Origin: Gordonia sediminis
Lineage (GTDB): Bacteria; Actinomycetota; Actinomycetes; Mycobacteriales; Mycobacteriaceae
Length of the DNA: 64,000 bases
Direction: 5' to 3'
Assembly: GCA_004193205.1 (NCBI GenBank)
Contig: RZUM01000010.1
Location: forward strand, 1-64,000
This document shows positions 18,516 to 28,705 of this stretch, one piece after another; within the stretch, counting starts at the first letter, position 1; each line of letters opens with the position of its first letter. A program made the translations under genes and the position numbers. The notes under the pieces are model-generated. The model saw nothing but the letters and a program-made list of their open reading frames with translations. It was not told the origin of the DNA and did no database searches.

Positions 18516-18956
18516 ATGGCACTCAGTGAATCCCGCGAAGTGGTCATCGAAGCGACGCCCGAGGAGATCCTCGATGTCATCGCCGACGTTGAGTCGGCCT
18601 CCGAATGGTCGCCGCAGTACGAGAGCTGCGAGGTCCTCAGCCGCCACGACGACGGCCGTCCGAAGCAGACCAAGATGGTCGTCAAGACCGTGGGCATCAG
18701 CGACACCATGGTCATCGAATACTCCTGGACGGACACCGGTGCGAGTTGGACGTTGGTGTCGGCGGGACAGCTGAAGACGCAGGAGGCGAAATACACGCTG
18801 ACGCCCCACGGTGACAAGACGAAGGTGCGATTCGACATGACGGTCGCCACGTTGATCCCGATCCCCGGGTTTCTGCTCAAGCGTGCACTCAAGGGGGGCA
18901 TGGTGACTGCAACCGATGGGCTGCGCAAGCGGGTGCTGGAGCTGAAGAAGGGGTAG
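18516..18956 (+). CDS. SRPBCC (START/polyketide cyclase-like) family protein
   Basis: 146 aa from ATG 18516. Sequence pattern SREVVIEATPEEILDVIADVESASEWSP at the N-terminus and GFLLKRALKGGMVTATDGLRKRV at the C-terminus are typical of the mycobacterial cyclase/dehydrase-like SRPBCC proteins, which have a lipid-binding cavity. It ends 74 bp before the tRNA-Leu 3' fragment. The ligand is unknown. Confidence 0.82.
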   Translation: MALSESREVVIEATPEEILDVIADVESASEWSPQYESCEVLSRHDDGRPKQTKMVVKTVGISDTMVIEYSWTDTGASWTLVSAGQLKTQEAKYTLTPHGDKTKVRFDMTVATLIPIPGFLLKRALKGGMVTATDGLRKRVLELKKG

Positions 18957-19029
18957 TCGGCCCGAGGACGGCGAGTGGATGCACCGCGGAAGGGCCGTCG
19001 TCCAACTGCCTCTGCCGGCAACACCGTCG

Positions 19030-19072
19030 TGCCCCCAGTCGGACTCGAACCGACACTTGGCGGATTTCAAGA
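19030..19072 (-). repeat. Partial copy of the 3' half of the tRNA-Leu gene
   Basis: 43 bases match the tRNA at 22284-22326 at 41 positions, covering the discriminator base, acceptor strand, T arm, variable region and part of the anticodon arm; then similarity ends. It cannot form a tRNA because the 5' half is missing. It lies 3.25 kb downstream of, and in the same orientation as, the intact gene. That is the layout left by an element that integrates into a tRNA 3' end. Confidence 0.75.
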
Positions 19073-19201
19073 ACTGGCTCGCCACTACCCGCGACTTGCG
19101 GCGATGCGAGCGCGCCGTGTGGTCCTCCCCTGCTTGCGGCGCACCGTGCGCCGCCCTTGGACAGGCTGTTCGTCACCTTCACGGGAGGTCACGAGAACGT
19201 C

Positions 19202-21790
19202 TCAGGCGATGATGCCGAGCTCCCGACCGCGCCGGACGGCCTCGCGCCGATTGGCGACGTCGAGCTTGTTAAGGATAGCCGAGACATGGTGGTCGACGGT
19301 CTTGGCCGAAAGATAGAGCTTGGCAGCGAGTTCGGAGTTGGTCATCCCGTCGTCGAGCCGTTGCAGCACCTCGAGCTGACGCCGCGTCAGCCCGGCCGGA
19401 TTGCGCAGCGTCGTCGAATTTCGGCGCGTGGGCACGCCCTTCATGCCTGCCGCGCGGAGGTCGAGCCGTAGTTTGTCGGCCACCGCGTCTGCACCCATGC
19501 GATCCAGCATGTCGAGGCCGCGGCGGGCGCAGTCGTCGATGCCGGTTTCGGTCAGGGCCACGGCAGCTTCGTAGACCGTGCCCACCCGCTCGAACTCCGC
19601 TGCCGCCGCCTCGATGTCGCCGTCGAGGTAGAGCCGGTACGGGGCAGCGACCCCGTCGGCGTCCACGCTCGGCTCGAGTCGGCGCAGCCACATGGCCAGT
19701 TCGCCGCGTGCCCATTCGAGCCCCGAAGCGACTGTTGTGTCCAGCAGTTGGCGATACCCGCTGATGTCGACGTCGCCGTCACCCTTTAGCCACGCGCGCT
19801 CGACGAGGGCGGTCGCGACGGGCATCACGCGTACTGGCTCTCCGTTGCTGAGCGCCAGCGACCACGCCTGCGTCAGCTGATCGACGCCACCACGTCGCAT
19901 GGTGATCAGGCCGTGGACCAGATGCGGCCAGATGCGCGTCAGCGGTGCCGTCTGCATGTCGAGCACCGTCGAGACGTCGGCAAGCGCGTCGTCCCAGTCT
20001 CCGCTGAGCAGGCTGAGCCGGCCGCGGACACCGAGCTGCCAGACCCGGCAGACCGGAAGGTCCCGCTCCCAGGTCATCGGTAGCGAGATGTTCAGCAACT
20101 CGGCCGCGTCGGCGAGTCGGCGTTGTTCGACATCGAGATAGGTCAGGTTGCTGTAACCGCTCGAATAGATGTCGTCGAGATGCATTGGTGCCGAACGCAT
20201 GATACTCAGGACGCTGTCGCGACCGGTTTCTGCGTCATTGGCCACCGCGCAGAGCCCTGCGATGATCTCGATGCGCACGGTCAGGGCGGGATCGTGTGCA
20301 GCCGAGGCGATTTCCTTGGCGCGGGCAAGAAGCGCGTCGGCTTGGGGCAGGTTGCTCGATTGCATCGCAAGGTATGCCTGCATCGCAATCGCGTGACCGA
20401 GGGCCGCCAGACCCGACCGGTCGAGCAGCGAGGTATCGCCGTCGACCACCGAGACAGCTTGCGCGGCATGTACGTCCGCGCCACGGCCGTCGGCGTTGTA
20501 CCAGTCGTACAAGGAGAGGGCATGATGGTCAGCGCTGAGTTCGACCTTGGCTCCCATTGCCATTCGCACCTGCAGGGCTCGCTGACAAGAATCGATCGCG
20601 TCGCCGAGTTGGTCGGTCAGGTAGTGTTCCGCGGCAAGCAACTCGAGCAGCTCGGCCTCGGCAGCAGGAGGCAGCGGACCTCCGGATTCCATTGCAATGG
20701 AATAGAATTGGGCGGCCTGGCGGTGTGCACCCGAGCGCGAGGACGTCTTGCCGGCCTCCATCGCCGCTTGCCTGATTCGGCGTTGGTCACCGGCACCGAG
20801 GGCGTGATGGGTGATCACTGCCGGATCGGTACGCCCCGCCTGCTCGTAGGCGGCCATCATGCGCTCGTGCAAGGCCGGTTCGGCACCCGGCGGGATCACG
20901 CTCGCGATTGCCAGACGGCAGAGGTCGTGTCGGAAGGCGACGCCGCGCGTGGTGCGCTGGATGAGATGCGCTTCGTGCAGGCAGCGAAGCGGCGCGATCG
21001 TCACGCCCAGCCCGGCCAGCAGGTAGTCGGGTATCGCCTCCGGGGAGCAGCTCAACAGGTTGAGTAGGTCCCATGACGAGTCGTCCAGGCCGACCGTGCG
21101 ACCGAGCACGGCGTCTCGCACCGTGGCGGGCAGGTCGTCGTCCTCGTGGTCAAGCATTTCGGTGACGAAGAAGGCGTTGCCCCCCGTCACGCGGTGCAGC
21201 CACGCGGCGTCGACGGATCGCTCGCCTGCCAATTCCGTTACGCCGTCGAGGGTTAGCGGAGGCAGGGCGACCAGCTGCGCACTCCCCGAACGGGCGATGT
21301 CGGACAGCAAGATCCGCAACGGGTGGGAGATCCCGACCTCCTCCTCGCGCGCCATGCCGATCGCCAGGAGCGGCCGACGGTGGATGCGGCGAAGTGTGAA
21401 ACGTAGGAAGTTGATCGTTCCCTGGTCGGCCCAGTGTAAGTCGTCGATCACCAGAATCGTGGGCTCGGCGCTGAGGTCGTCCAGCACCGCCTCGAAGATG
21501 TCGTAGGCGTGCTCGGCGTCCACAAGCATCCGCCGCGAACCGTCCGTCAACGCGTCGGCGACGTCGCGGATCGGCCCGAGCGGCCGTGGCGTGTCCAACG
21601 GGTCGCACATCGCCGACAACACGCGCGCGTTACCGCAGCGTTCGGCGACGAACTGCTCGACGACGGCTGTCTTCCCGGCCCCGGATTCACCGGCAATCGC
21701 GACCAGTTGCCCCTGCCCCCGCATCGCACGGTCGGCGCACGCACGCAGCACTGCTGCCGCAGCCGCTCGCTCGACCAGCTTCACGCACAC
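19202..21790 (-). CDS. Large LuxR-family (LAL) ATPase transcriptional regulator
   Basis: 862 aa from GTG 21790. Residues 34-41 are Walker A (GESGAGKT) and 112-122 Walker B (ILVIDDLHWAD), in an AAA-type ATPase domain. The middle 500 residues are helical and TPR-like. The C-terminus is a LuxR/GerE helix-turn-helix (LTRRQLEVLQRLDDGMTNSELA, LYLSAKTVDHHVSAILNKLDV). It is a normal LAL length. It is the only complete gene between the tRNA-Leu gene and its 3' fragment. No target operon is adjacent, and the inducer is unknown. Confidence 0.88.
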   Translation of the reverse strand: MCVKLVERAAAAAVLRACADRAMRGQGQLVAIAGESGAGKTAVVEQFVAERCGNARVLSAMCDPLDTPRPLGPIRDVADALTDGSRRMLVDAEHAYDIFEAVLDDLSAEPTILVIDDLHWADQGTINFLRFTLRRIHRRPLLAIGMAREEEVGISHPLRILLSDIARSGSAQLVALPPLTLDGVTELAGERSVDAAWLHRVTGGNAFFVTEMLDHEDDDLPATVRDAVLGRTVGLDDSSWDLLNLLSCSPEAIPDYLLAGLGVTIAPLRCLHEAHLIQRTTRGVAFRHDLCRLAIASVIPPGAEPALHERMMAAYEQAGRTDPAVITHHALGAGDQRRIRQAAMEAGKTSSRSGAHRQAAQFYSIAMESGGPLPPAAEAELLELLAAEHYLTDQLGDAIDSCQRALQVRMAMGAKVELSADHHALSLYDWYNADGRGADVHAAQAVSVVDGDTSLLDRSGLAALGHAIAMQAYLAMQSSNLPQADALLARAKEIASAAHDPALTVRIEIIAGLCAVANDAETGRDSVLSIMRSAPMHLDDIYSSGYSNLTYLDVEQRRLADAAELLNISLPMTWERDLPVCRVWQLGVRGRLSLLSGDWDDALADVSTVLDMQTAPLTRIWPHLVHGLITMRRGGVDQLTQAWSLALSNGEPVRVMPVATALVERAWLKGDGDVDISGYRQLLDTTVASGLEWARGELAMWLRRLEPSVDADGVAAPYRLYLDGDIEAAAAEFERVGTVYEAAVALTETGIDDCARRGLDMLDRMGADAVADKLRLDLRAAGMKGVPTRRNSTTLRNPAGLTRRQLEVLQRLDDGMTNSELAAKLYLSAKTVDHHVSAILNKLDVANRREAVRRGRELGIIA

Positions 21791-22283
21791 ATTCTATCGG
21801 CCAAGTACCCTTCTGAACAGCGCAAACGCACCCGCATCAGTCCCACTGGCCATCCCGCGCCACCCGTCGTAATCCATCGCCGTACTTCTTCGTGCACAGT
21901 CACGTCACGTGTGGCAGGTCCTTCGGGTTCGCCGTCGACCTGCATGCACCAGCCAGCCGTGACGGCGACCGTGACGCAGAGTGAGGATCTTGATCGTCGG
22001 CGCCGGAGCGGCGGGCGGATCGCCTTGAGGGTGAGCTCCCAGGAATCGGCGGCCAAGCCGCCGCCGTGAACAGAACCAACGCAGGCAGCGCCACGACGGC
22101 CTCCTCACTTGCCGATGAGAAGCGATCGTACGGGTGCGCATCGCGGTGGTCCGCCGGAAATTACGGGCGTCGTTAGCTGCTAGCGCGCCGACCTCGCCGC
22201 CGCGATCCCGCCGCACGCCGGGGGTGAGCGGGGTTGCAGGCCGACCGAAAGGCGCGAAACCACCTCTACCAGCGCTTATACCG
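21791..22283. other. Intergenic region without a supportable gene
   Basis: 493 bp between the LAL regulator start and the tRNA-Leu 3' end. All open frames here are short, lack ribosome-binding sites and look like noise. On the minus strand a signal-peptide-like stretch (ALPALVLFTAAAW near 22090-22050) shifts frame before a plausible continuation (SWELTLKAIRPP), so it may be a decayed secreted-protein gene. Confidence 0.4.
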
Positions 22284-22357
22284 TGCCCCCAGTCGGACTC
22301 GAACCGACACTGGGCGGATTTTAAGTCCGCTGCCTCTGCCAATTGGGCTATGGGGGC
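22284..22357 (-). tRNA. tRNA-Leu (anticodon TAA)
   Basis: 74 nt, cloverleaf read from the minus strand: acceptor GCCCCCA pairs with TGGGGGC, discriminator A, anticodon stem GCGGA/TCCGC around loop CTTAAAA (anticodon TAA), T stem GTCGG/CCGAC with loop TTCGAGT. CCA is not encoded. The variable arm is only 5 nt, although leucine tRNAs normally have a long one; the anticodon assignment is firm but amino-acid identity deserves checking. Confidence 0.9.
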
Positions 22358-22401
22358 GCGACGACCATCGTGCCATGCCGCCCTCACCCAGCCGCGCCGG
22401 A

Positions 22402-23937
22402 CTATCCGCTCGGTGAACGCCGCGTCCCCGGTTGCTGCTGCGGCATCCGGTTCGGCGGCACGGGATACGGTCGCCCGAAGCCGAGTGTTCCGGCCGCGAT
22501 GTTCGGACCGCACTGGACGAGTGCGTTCTGGGCATCCGGCACCGGGTCGCCGAAATGCGGTCGGGCGGCATTCGGGCGGTGCGCGAAGTCAAACGTCGAC
22601 GTCATGTCGCCGACCACGCCACGGCGCCATGGGGTGAGGTTCGGTACGTCGACACCGAAGCGCTTCTCGATCAGCCGCAGCTGCGACGTGTGGTCGAAGG
22701 TCTCCGACGCGACGAGTCCGCCGCGGCTGTACGGCGAGATCACGAAACACGGCACACGGTAACCGAGTCCGATCGGCCCACGGATGCCGTCCGATGACGC
22801 CACGCTGTTGATGTTCGGCACGCTCACGTACTCGCCGGGCGTACCCGGTGGCGGTGTGGGCGGGGTGACGTGGTCGAAGAAGCCGCCGTTCTCGTCGTAA
22901 CTGATGATCAGGGCGGTCTTCTCCCATACCCGCGGGTTCGACGTGAGGATGTTGAGCAGCTCGACGATGCCGACCGCGCCGAGCGCTGCGGGCAGCGCAG
23001 GATGTTCGCAGTTGAGGGCCGACGGGACCACCCACGACACCTTCGGCAGCCGATTGGCGGCGACATCGGCCGCGAAATCGGTCGGATACGTCGGATCGAT
23101 GCCGCGCCGGGCGAGCTCAGAGTTCGGATTCTGTGCCTGCTTGAAACAGCCCATCATGCCGTCGAGGGCGACCGACGACACCGGCCCCAAGTCCTTGTTG
23201 TTGTAGATCTTCCAACTCACCCCCGCGTCGCGCAGGTTCTCCGGCATGGTCCGCCAGGTATAGGCGAATCTCGGTATCAGCGTGGGCGTTTCGAGGAGCG
23301 GTCCGCCATGCGTGCCGGCTGGGTCGAGCGACGCGCTCATCCAGTAGAGCCGGTTGGGGTCCGTCGGCCCCAACACCGAGCAGTGGTAGTTGTCGCAGAT
23401 CGTGAACGCCTCGGCCAATGACCGGTGGACCGGGATGTCCTCACGTTCGTAGTAGCCCATCAGCGCGGGTGCGTTCGCGGGCCCCACCGACTTGACCGAC
23501 ATGGGCAGCCAGCCGTCGTTGCGGCCGCCGTTCCACGCCTGGTGCAGCCCGCCCCAGGAGTGGTCGGGGTCGTTGATGCACTCGCCGTCGAGGTTGGCGT
23601 CGTGGCGGGTGTCGAGCCGGAACGGCAGCGTGTAGCCGCTGCGCGTCGGGCCGACACCGGGGGACCACCCGTACTGCTTCCAGACCTTCGACTTCTCGCC
23701 GAATCCGCGGACGCCGGAATAGGTGCCGAAGTAGTGGTCGAAGGACCGATTCTCCTGCATGAACAGCACGACGTGGTCGATGTCCGTCAGAGAGCCGGTG
23801 CCTGCGGGATCGGCCGAAGCATAGGCCCGATCGATGATGGGGGCGGCCCACGAGCTCAGAAGAGCACCACCGCCGACGGCGGCGACCCGGCTCAGGAACT
23901 CACGACGCGACAAACCTGCAAACGAGCTGTTCGACAT
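22402..23937 (-). CDS. plc: Tat-exported phospholipase C / phosphoesterase
   Basis: 511 aa, the size of mycobacterial PlcA-D. The N-terminus has a twin-arginine signal ([24 protein letters not shown]). Family motifs include [20 protein letters not shown] (Asn and metal-site Glu), the region [32 protein letters not shown] and [15 protein letters not shown], placing it in the phosphoesterase family of bacterial non-haemolytic and haemolytic phospholipases C. GAGGAG precedes ATG 23937. It follows the uncharacterised gene at 23973 by 35 bp, so may be co-transcribed. Substrate (phosphatidylcholine or another phospholipid) is inferred from the family. Confidence 0.9.
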   Translation of the reverse strand: MSNSSFAGLSRREFLSRVAAVGGGALLSSWAAPIIDRAYASADPAGTGSLTDIDHVVLFMQENRSFDHYFGTYSGVRGFGEKSKVWKQYGWSPGVGPTRSGYTLPFRLDTRHDANLDGECINDPDHSWGGLHQAWNGGRNDGWLPMSVKSVGPANAPALMGYYEREDIPVHRSLAEAFTICDNYHCSVLGPTDPNRLYWMSASLDPAGTHGGPLLETPTLIPRFAYTWRTMPENLRDAGVSWKIYNNKDLGPVSSVALDGMMGCFKQAQNPNSELARRGIDPTYPTDFAADVAANRLPKVSWVVPSALNCEHPALPAALGAVGIVELLNILTSNPRVWEKTALIISYDENGGFFDHVTPPTPPPGTPGEYVSVPNINSVASSDGIRGPIGLGYRVPCFVISPYSRGGLVASETFDHTSQLRLIEKRFGVDVPNLTPWRRGVVGDMTSTFDFAHRPNAARPHFGDPVPDAQNALVQCGPNIAAGTLGFGRPYPVPPNRMPQQQPGTRRSPSG

Positions 23938-23972
23938 GGGTCTCCTCGTCGGGGACGATGCCTTGGGGTGCT

Positions 23973-25094
23973 TCAGGCGGGGTCAGTGTACTCGGTGAAT
24001 CCGTACTGTTGGTGCGGACCGATCGCCGCGAACTCGAACAGACCTACACCGAGATGTTCGGTGTCCCCGTCGGTGAGGACAAAACGCGCGAAATGGTCTG
24101 TGACACAGAACATCTTCATGGTGGGATCGAGTCCGGAAACCTTCAGATGCAGCCCCTCGACCTTGAGGTCCCCCTGCCACATCCCGTGCCGCCAGTCGGC
24201 CTCGAGTCCGTAGCCGGTGCCGAACGCAAGGTAGTTGGCGAGCGCGGGCCGGCACGTCACCGTCGTCACCGCCCCGGTCGGGCGGGTGAAACGCAGGGTG
24301 GCCTCGGCGGTTTCGCGTGTCCCCGGGATGAAGGTGATCTCGTGGGCGACGTGGCCGAGCCATTCGGGTTCCCGGTCGGGATCACGCCACACCCGTCGGG
24401 CATCGCCCATCACACGTTCGCCGGTCTCGGTCTCCTGCACGATCACCACGATCGTGTACTCGTCGAAGTCCATCACCGAGTAGATCCAGAAGAAGGTGCC
24501 CGAGATGTCGGCGGCCGCCTTGCGCCCGGGTGGTTCGGGCTCACCGACCGGACGGACGCCCCAGGACCGGTCGCGGTTGCCCCGCCACGACTCGGGTTCA
24601 ACCTCGAACTCGAGGCCGTCGACGGTGAGAGTGCCCGACCATGCGCCGGTCTGGACGAAGCGTTGAGTGTCGAAGAAGACCCGCTCCATCTGTCGTTGGA
24701 AGTGCCGCGGTTCCAGCGCTGCGGGGCCGGTCGCGGTGAAGGTCAGATCGAAGGCCAGATCGCCATGGCCGGGATCGAGCGCCACGCGCAGCTGTCGGAG
24801 TCCCTCGACGATCTCGATGGTGAACGGTCCGACTCGCAGATCGCTGCGATCTGCGCCGAGGGCGCGTGAGGCGCGCACGACGATGTGCTCGTCGTGGTAG
24901 CGGACCACCGCGAAGCAGTCGGTGACGCCGAGATTCGGGTACACACCGAGGCCGACGATGAGCCACGGCGAGTTCTCGTCGGGGCCGTGGCAGTTGAAGT
25001 AGTAGCGGTCGTAGAAGTTGCGATCCGAGGTCTGCACGTGACGGATCACCTCCGCGACCTGGTGGATCGGGTAGTCGTCCATCGGGGAGAGCAT
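23973..25094 (-). CDS. Conserved protein of unknown function paired with a phosphotransferase
   Basis: 373 aa from ATG 25094, which overlaps the stop of the upstream phosphotransferase gene by one base (TGATG). The sequence is beta-rich with repeated Trp/Gly segments ([46 protein letters not shown]), no signal peptide and no membrane helix. It resembles the actinobacterial proteins usually found beside aminoglycoside-phosphotransferase-like kinases and acyl-CoA metabolism genes. Function unknown; tight coupling suggests both act on the same substrate. Confidence 0.72.
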   Translation of the reverse strand: MLSPMDDYPIHQVAEVIRHVQTSDRNFYDRYYFNCHGPDENSPWLIVGLGVYPNLGVTDCFAVVRYHDEHIVVRASRALGADRSDLRVGPFTIEIVEGLRQLRVALDPGHGDLAFDLTFTATGPAALEPRHFQRQMERVFFDTQRFVQTGAWSGTLTVDGLEFEVEPESWRGNRDRSWGVRPVGEPEPPGRKAAADISGTFFWIYSVMDFDEYTIVVIVQETETGERVMGDARRVWRDPDREPEWLGHVAHEITFIPGTRETAEATLRFTRPTGAVTTVTCRPALANYLAFGTGYGLEADWRHGMWQGDLKVEGLHLKVSGLDPTMKMFCVTDHFARFVLTDGDTEHLGVGLFEFAAIGPHQQYGFTEYTDPA

Positions 25095-26212
25095 CAGCGG
25101 ACCTGCTGCCAGTAGGTGCCGTCCAGCATCGCCTCGAGCGTCGCGCGGTGCAGGATCATGTCGTCGGCGTCGTCGGGTTCCTCCGCCTGGCCGAAGTCGA
25201 TGGCGCGGCACTGGATGCGATACATCACGACCGCATGGATCAACGCCGCATAGGCGGTGTAGAAATCCAGATCGCGCGGCTCATAGCCGCTCGCCTCCCG
25301 ATAGATCCGGGCGACGTCGTCGCGACGCAGGAAATCCGGCAGACCCGGCAGCCCGGCCATCTCCGCGAGGTCTTCGAAGAACCGGTGCAGGAAGATGAGC
25401 CAGGCCAGGTCGAGTTCACGTGGGCCGTAGGCGGCCATCTCCCAGTCGAGCACCGCGACCGGGCGGCAGTCGCGGTAGATGACATTGCCGATGCGCGCGT
25501 CACCCCAGGTCAGTACCGGATCCCCCTCGGACGGGAAATGGTCGTCGACCCACGAGAATCCACGATCGATCAGCGGGGATCCGGTCCTGCCTGCGGACGT
25601 CCAGCCATAGAAGGCGCGCAAACGCCGCACGTGCGCTCGCAACGGTGTCTCGCCCGGGCCGGGGCGGTCGAGGAGTTCTTTGGGCACCGGGGCCGCGTGG
25701 ATCTTCGCGATCGTCTCGATGGTGGTCTCGGCGAGGACCGCCCGGTCTTCGGCCGTCGCCTCGCTGACCCAGGAGCCGAAGGTGTAGGGCATGACGTCGG
25801 GCGGGACCTCACCCTCGACACGTTCCATGACGAAGAACGGTGCGCCGAGCGGCCCGTCGTCGGGTTCGGACCAGTACAGCTTCGGCAGCGGTACATCCGT
25901 GGTCGCCGCGACATGCGCGATGATCCGAAACTGACGGTCGAGGTCGTAGGCGGGAAAGACCGGGTCGCTGGCCGGCAGTGGGGCCACGCGCGCCACCAGC
26001 GGATGCGATGTGCCACCCCAGTCGGCGTCGAGAACGACGGTCTCGCTCGACATCCCGTTCGCCGACGGGATCTCGAGTCGGGTGATCGTCGGCGTGGAAT
26101 CGGTGACGGTGCTCAGCCAGTCGCCGAGACGAGCGCGCAACCAGTCGGGGTCGCGACGTGACGAGCTGGGGCGGGCGAGTTCATTGGGGTCGCCTGGGGT
26201 GCTGTCCGGCAT
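25094..26212 (-). CDS. Aminoglycoside-phosphotransferase-family small-molecule kinase
   Basis: 372 aa. The catalytic loop reads LTWGDARIGNVIY, equivalent to the HGDxxxxN motif with Trp in place of His, followed by AVLDWEMAAYGPRELDLAW, the DxD-like metal-binding segment. This variant is typical of the actinobacterial phosphotransferase family linked to acyl-CoA dehydrogenase-like enzymes rather than antibiotic resistance. First gene of the phosphotransferase / unknown / phospholipase operon. Substrate unknown. Confidence 0.83.
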   Translation of the reverse strand: MPDSTPGDPNELARPSSSRRDPDWLRARLGDWLSTVTDSTPTITRLEIPSANGMSSETVVLDADWGGTSHPLVARVAPLPASDPVFPAYDLDRQFRIIAHVAATTDVPLPKLYWSEPDDGPLGAPFFVMERVEGEVPPDVMPYTFGSWVSEATAEDRAVLAETTIETIAKIHAAPVPKELLDRPGPGETPLRAHVRRLRAFYGWTSAGRTGSPLIDRGFSWVDDHFPSEGDPVLTWGDARIGNVIYRDCRPVAVLDWEMAAYGPRELDLAWLIFLHRFFEDLAEMAGLPGLPDFLRRDDVARIYREASGYEPRDLDFYTAYAALIHAVVMYRIQCRAIDFGQAEEPDDADDMILHRATLEAMLDGTYWQQVR

Positions 26213-26349
26213 CGGTACTTCCCGTGCGAGAGGAGTGTGGGGCCGCCACGAATTAGAACACGTTCCACAGGTCGGGTGGACGGTGTTGGTGGAAATCCCG
26301 TGGACGTCGTGGCGGCTGCGGTGGGATCATCATCGAAGCTGTTGGGACG

Positions 26350-26397
26350 GTTGACCAACTTGGGCTCGTGGTGTTGACTTATCGGTGTTAACCAACT
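26350..26397. promoter_or_regulatory. Candidate regulator-binding repeats upstream of the MmpL gene
   Basis: GTTGACCAACT (26350-26360) and GTTAACCAACT (26387-26397) are direct repeats with one mismatch, 37 bp apart centre to centre, in the 204-bp region between the divergent phosphotransferase and mmpL genes. The TetR gene downstream of mmpL is the natural candidate to bind here. This is only a pattern; no consensus supports it. Confidence 0.3.
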
Positions 26398-26416
26398 GAC
26401 TTTCGGGGGAGAACTC

Positions 26417-28705
26417 ATGTTGGCGATGATGACGCGCAGAATCATCGGTGCTCCGCGGATCGTGCTCGGGGTCGCAGCCCTGGTGCTGGTCCTCGCGGGC
26501 CTCTACGGGGCCGGGGCCGCGCAGCAATTGCTCGCGGGTGGCTACAGCGATCCGCAGTCGGAGTCCTCCCGGGCCGACCAGATCCTCAACGACACCTTCG
26601 GCCGTAGCGGCTCGCAGGTCGTACTGAAACTCGACGGCACGGCCGGGATGAACATGGCGACCGATCCGGTCGCGCGGGAGGTCGGCACCCGCCTCGTCGA
26701 GGAGCTGGGTCGCTACGACTTCGTCCAGCGTCCGATCCTCTCGGCCTGGCAGAACCCCGCACTCGCACCGGCCCTCGTGAGCACCGACGCATCATCGACG
26801 CTGATCATCGCCTCGCTCGACGGTGGCGAGGAGAAGGCGCCCGAATACGCCGCCCAGATCGAACGTGAACTGGGCGGCGTGCGCGACGGAATCACGGTAC
26901 GGGTCGGAGGACTTGCACTGGTCTTCAACCAGGTGAACGAACAGGCGGCCAAAGACCTCGCGGTCGCCGAGGCGATCGCCATCCCGATCAGCTTCCTGGT
27001 ACTGATCGTCGTGTTCGGCGGCCTTGTCGCCGCGGCACTCCCGGTGGTGATCGGCATCGTCGCGATCATCGGGACCTTCGCGCTGCTCCGGTTGATCGCC
27101 GAGTTCACCGACGTCTCGATCTTCGCGCTCAACCTCACCACCGCGCTGGGCCTGGCGCTGGCCATCGACTACACGCTGCTGATCGTGACCCGGTATCGGG
27201 AGGAGGTCGCCGCCGGCGCGCCACGACCCGACGCGATCATGACGACGATGGCCACTGCCGGACGCACCGTGGCATTCTCCGCGGTGACCGTCGCCCTCTC
27301 CCTGGCGGCGCTGGTCGTCTTCCCGATGTACTTCCTGCGTTCCTTCGCCTACGCGGGGGTCGGTGTGGTGATCGTGGCGGCGATCGCCGCGCTGGTGCTG
27401 ACCCCGGCGCTGCTGATGGTCCTCGACCACCGGGTCGACGCCCTCGACATGCGCCGGCCCGTGCGGAGACTGCTGCGGCGACCCGAACCCGTCGACCGTC
27501 CGATCGAGGAAGGCCGGTGGTATCGCCTCGCGCAATTCGTCCTGCGGCATGCTGCACCGGTCGCGATCGTCGTGACCGCGGTGCTCGTCGTCCTCGGTGC
27601 ACCGTTCCTCGGTATCCGGTTCGGCTTCCCCGACGATCGGGTACTCCCGGAGACCGCGAGCAGCCGCGTCATCCAGCAGGAGATGCGCGACGACTTCGCG
27701 CAAGACCTGTCCTCGGCGGTCACCGTGATCATCACCGGGCAGGCATCCGACCAGGAGCTCGCCGCATACACCGCGGCCCTGTCCGAGGTCGCCGACGTCG
27801 AGTCCGCGACAGCTCCGGCGGGGACATTCGTCGACGGAAAGGCGGTGGCGCCCGGCAATCCCGCCGATCGCCGCGGTGACGTCGCGATCGTCTCGATCAC
27901 GACGCCCCTCGAACCGATGCGCGACGAGGGGCGCGACCAGTTGGACGCATTGCGGGCCGTGCCACCTCCGGCCGGTACCGAGGTCATGTTCACCGGCGTC
28001 GCCGCCACCAATGCCGACACCGTCGGCGCCATCTACTCTCACCTGCCCTGGGTGCTCGCACTCATCGCGATCGCGACCTTCGTGCTGCTGTTCCTGTTCA
28101 CCGGCAGCGTGGTGTTGCCACTCAAGGCACTCGTCCTCAACATCCTGTCCTTGTCGGCGACCTTCGGGGCGATGGTCTGGTTCTTCCAGGACGGTCATCT
28201 CGGCGCTCTCGGCACCACGGCGACGGGGTATCTCGCGGCCACGATCCCGGTGCTGATGTTCTGCATCGCGTTCGGGCTGTCGATGGACTACGAGGTGTTC
28301 CTCCTCGGGCGAATCCGCGAGGAGTGGCTGGCGTCGGACCGCAGCCGGGACGGATCCGATCATGCGGTCGCGATCGGCCTGGCCCGCACCGGTCGGGTGG
28401 TCACCGCTGCGGCACTGCTCATGAGCATCGTGTTCGCCGGGATCGCCGCCTCCGAGGTGTCCTTCATGCGGATGTTCGGGGTCGGCCTGACCCTTGCCGT
28501 CCTGATGGACGCCACACTCATCCGTATGCTCTTGGTGCCGGCCTTCATGCGCCTGGCGGGCCGCGCGAACTGGTGGGCACCCGGACCGCTGCGACGGCTG
28601 CACGACAGGTTCGGATTGTCGGAGGGGCCGTCGGCGAGGGAAGCGAATCGGGAGAGCGGTGCAGAGCAGGACGAAGCGGTCGCGATCACCCCGCGGCTCC
28701 GGTGA
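26417..28705 (+). CDS. MmpL-family RND transporter
   Basis: 762 aa. Two MMPL halves, each with one helix, a periplasmic domain and five further helices; the conserved transmembrane motif LALAIDYTLLIVTRYREE lies in the first half and GLSMDYEVFLLGRIREEW in the second, carrying the Asp-Tyr pair of the proton relay. GGGGGAG precedes ATG 26417. It overlaps the next TetR gene by 47 bp, so they are one unit. It probably exports a lipid or a toxic hydrophobic compound; no lipid-synthesis gene is nearby to name the cargo. Confidence 0.9.
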   Translation: MLAMMTRRIIGAPRIVLGVAALVLVLAGLYGAGAAQQLLAGGYSDPQSESSRADQILNDTFGRSGSQVVLKLDGTAGMNMATDPVAREVGTRLVEELGRYDFVQRPILSAWQNPALAPALVSTDASSTLIIASLDGGEEKAPEYAAQIERELGGVRDGITVRVGGLALVFNQVNEQAAKDLAVAEAIAIPISFLVLIVVFGGLVAAALPVVIGIVAIIGTFALLRLIAEFTDVSIFALNLTTALGLALAIDYTLLIVTRYREEVAAGAPRPDAIMTTMATAGRTVAFSAVTVALSLAALVVFPMYFLRSFAYAGVGVVIVAAIAALVLTPALLMVLDHRVDALDMRRPVRRLLRRPEPVDRPIEEGRWYRLAQFVLRHAAPVAIVVTAVLVVLGAPFLGIRFGFPDDRVLPETASSRVIQQEMRDDFAQDLSSAVTVIITGQASDQELAAYTAALSEVADVESATAPAGTFVDGKAVAPGNPADRRGDVAIVSITTPLEPMRDEGRDQLDALRAVPPPAGTEVMFTGVAATNADTVGAIYSHLPWVLALIAIATFVLLFLFTGSVVLPLKALVLNILSLSATFGAMVWFFQDGHLGALGTTATGYLAATIPVLMFCIAFGLSMDYEVFLLGRIREEWLASDRSRDGSDHAVAIGLARTGRVVTAAALLMSIVFAGIAASEVSFMRMFGVGLTLAVLMDATLIRMLLVPAFMRLAGRANWWAPGPLRRLHDRFGLSEGPSAREANRESGAEQDEAVAITPRLR

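Noticed and set aside
18979-19212. Small ORF over the tRNA fragment (CPQSDSNRHLADFK-type peptide)
   Set aside because: Its sequence is a translation of tRNA-derived DNA, a known annotation artefact.
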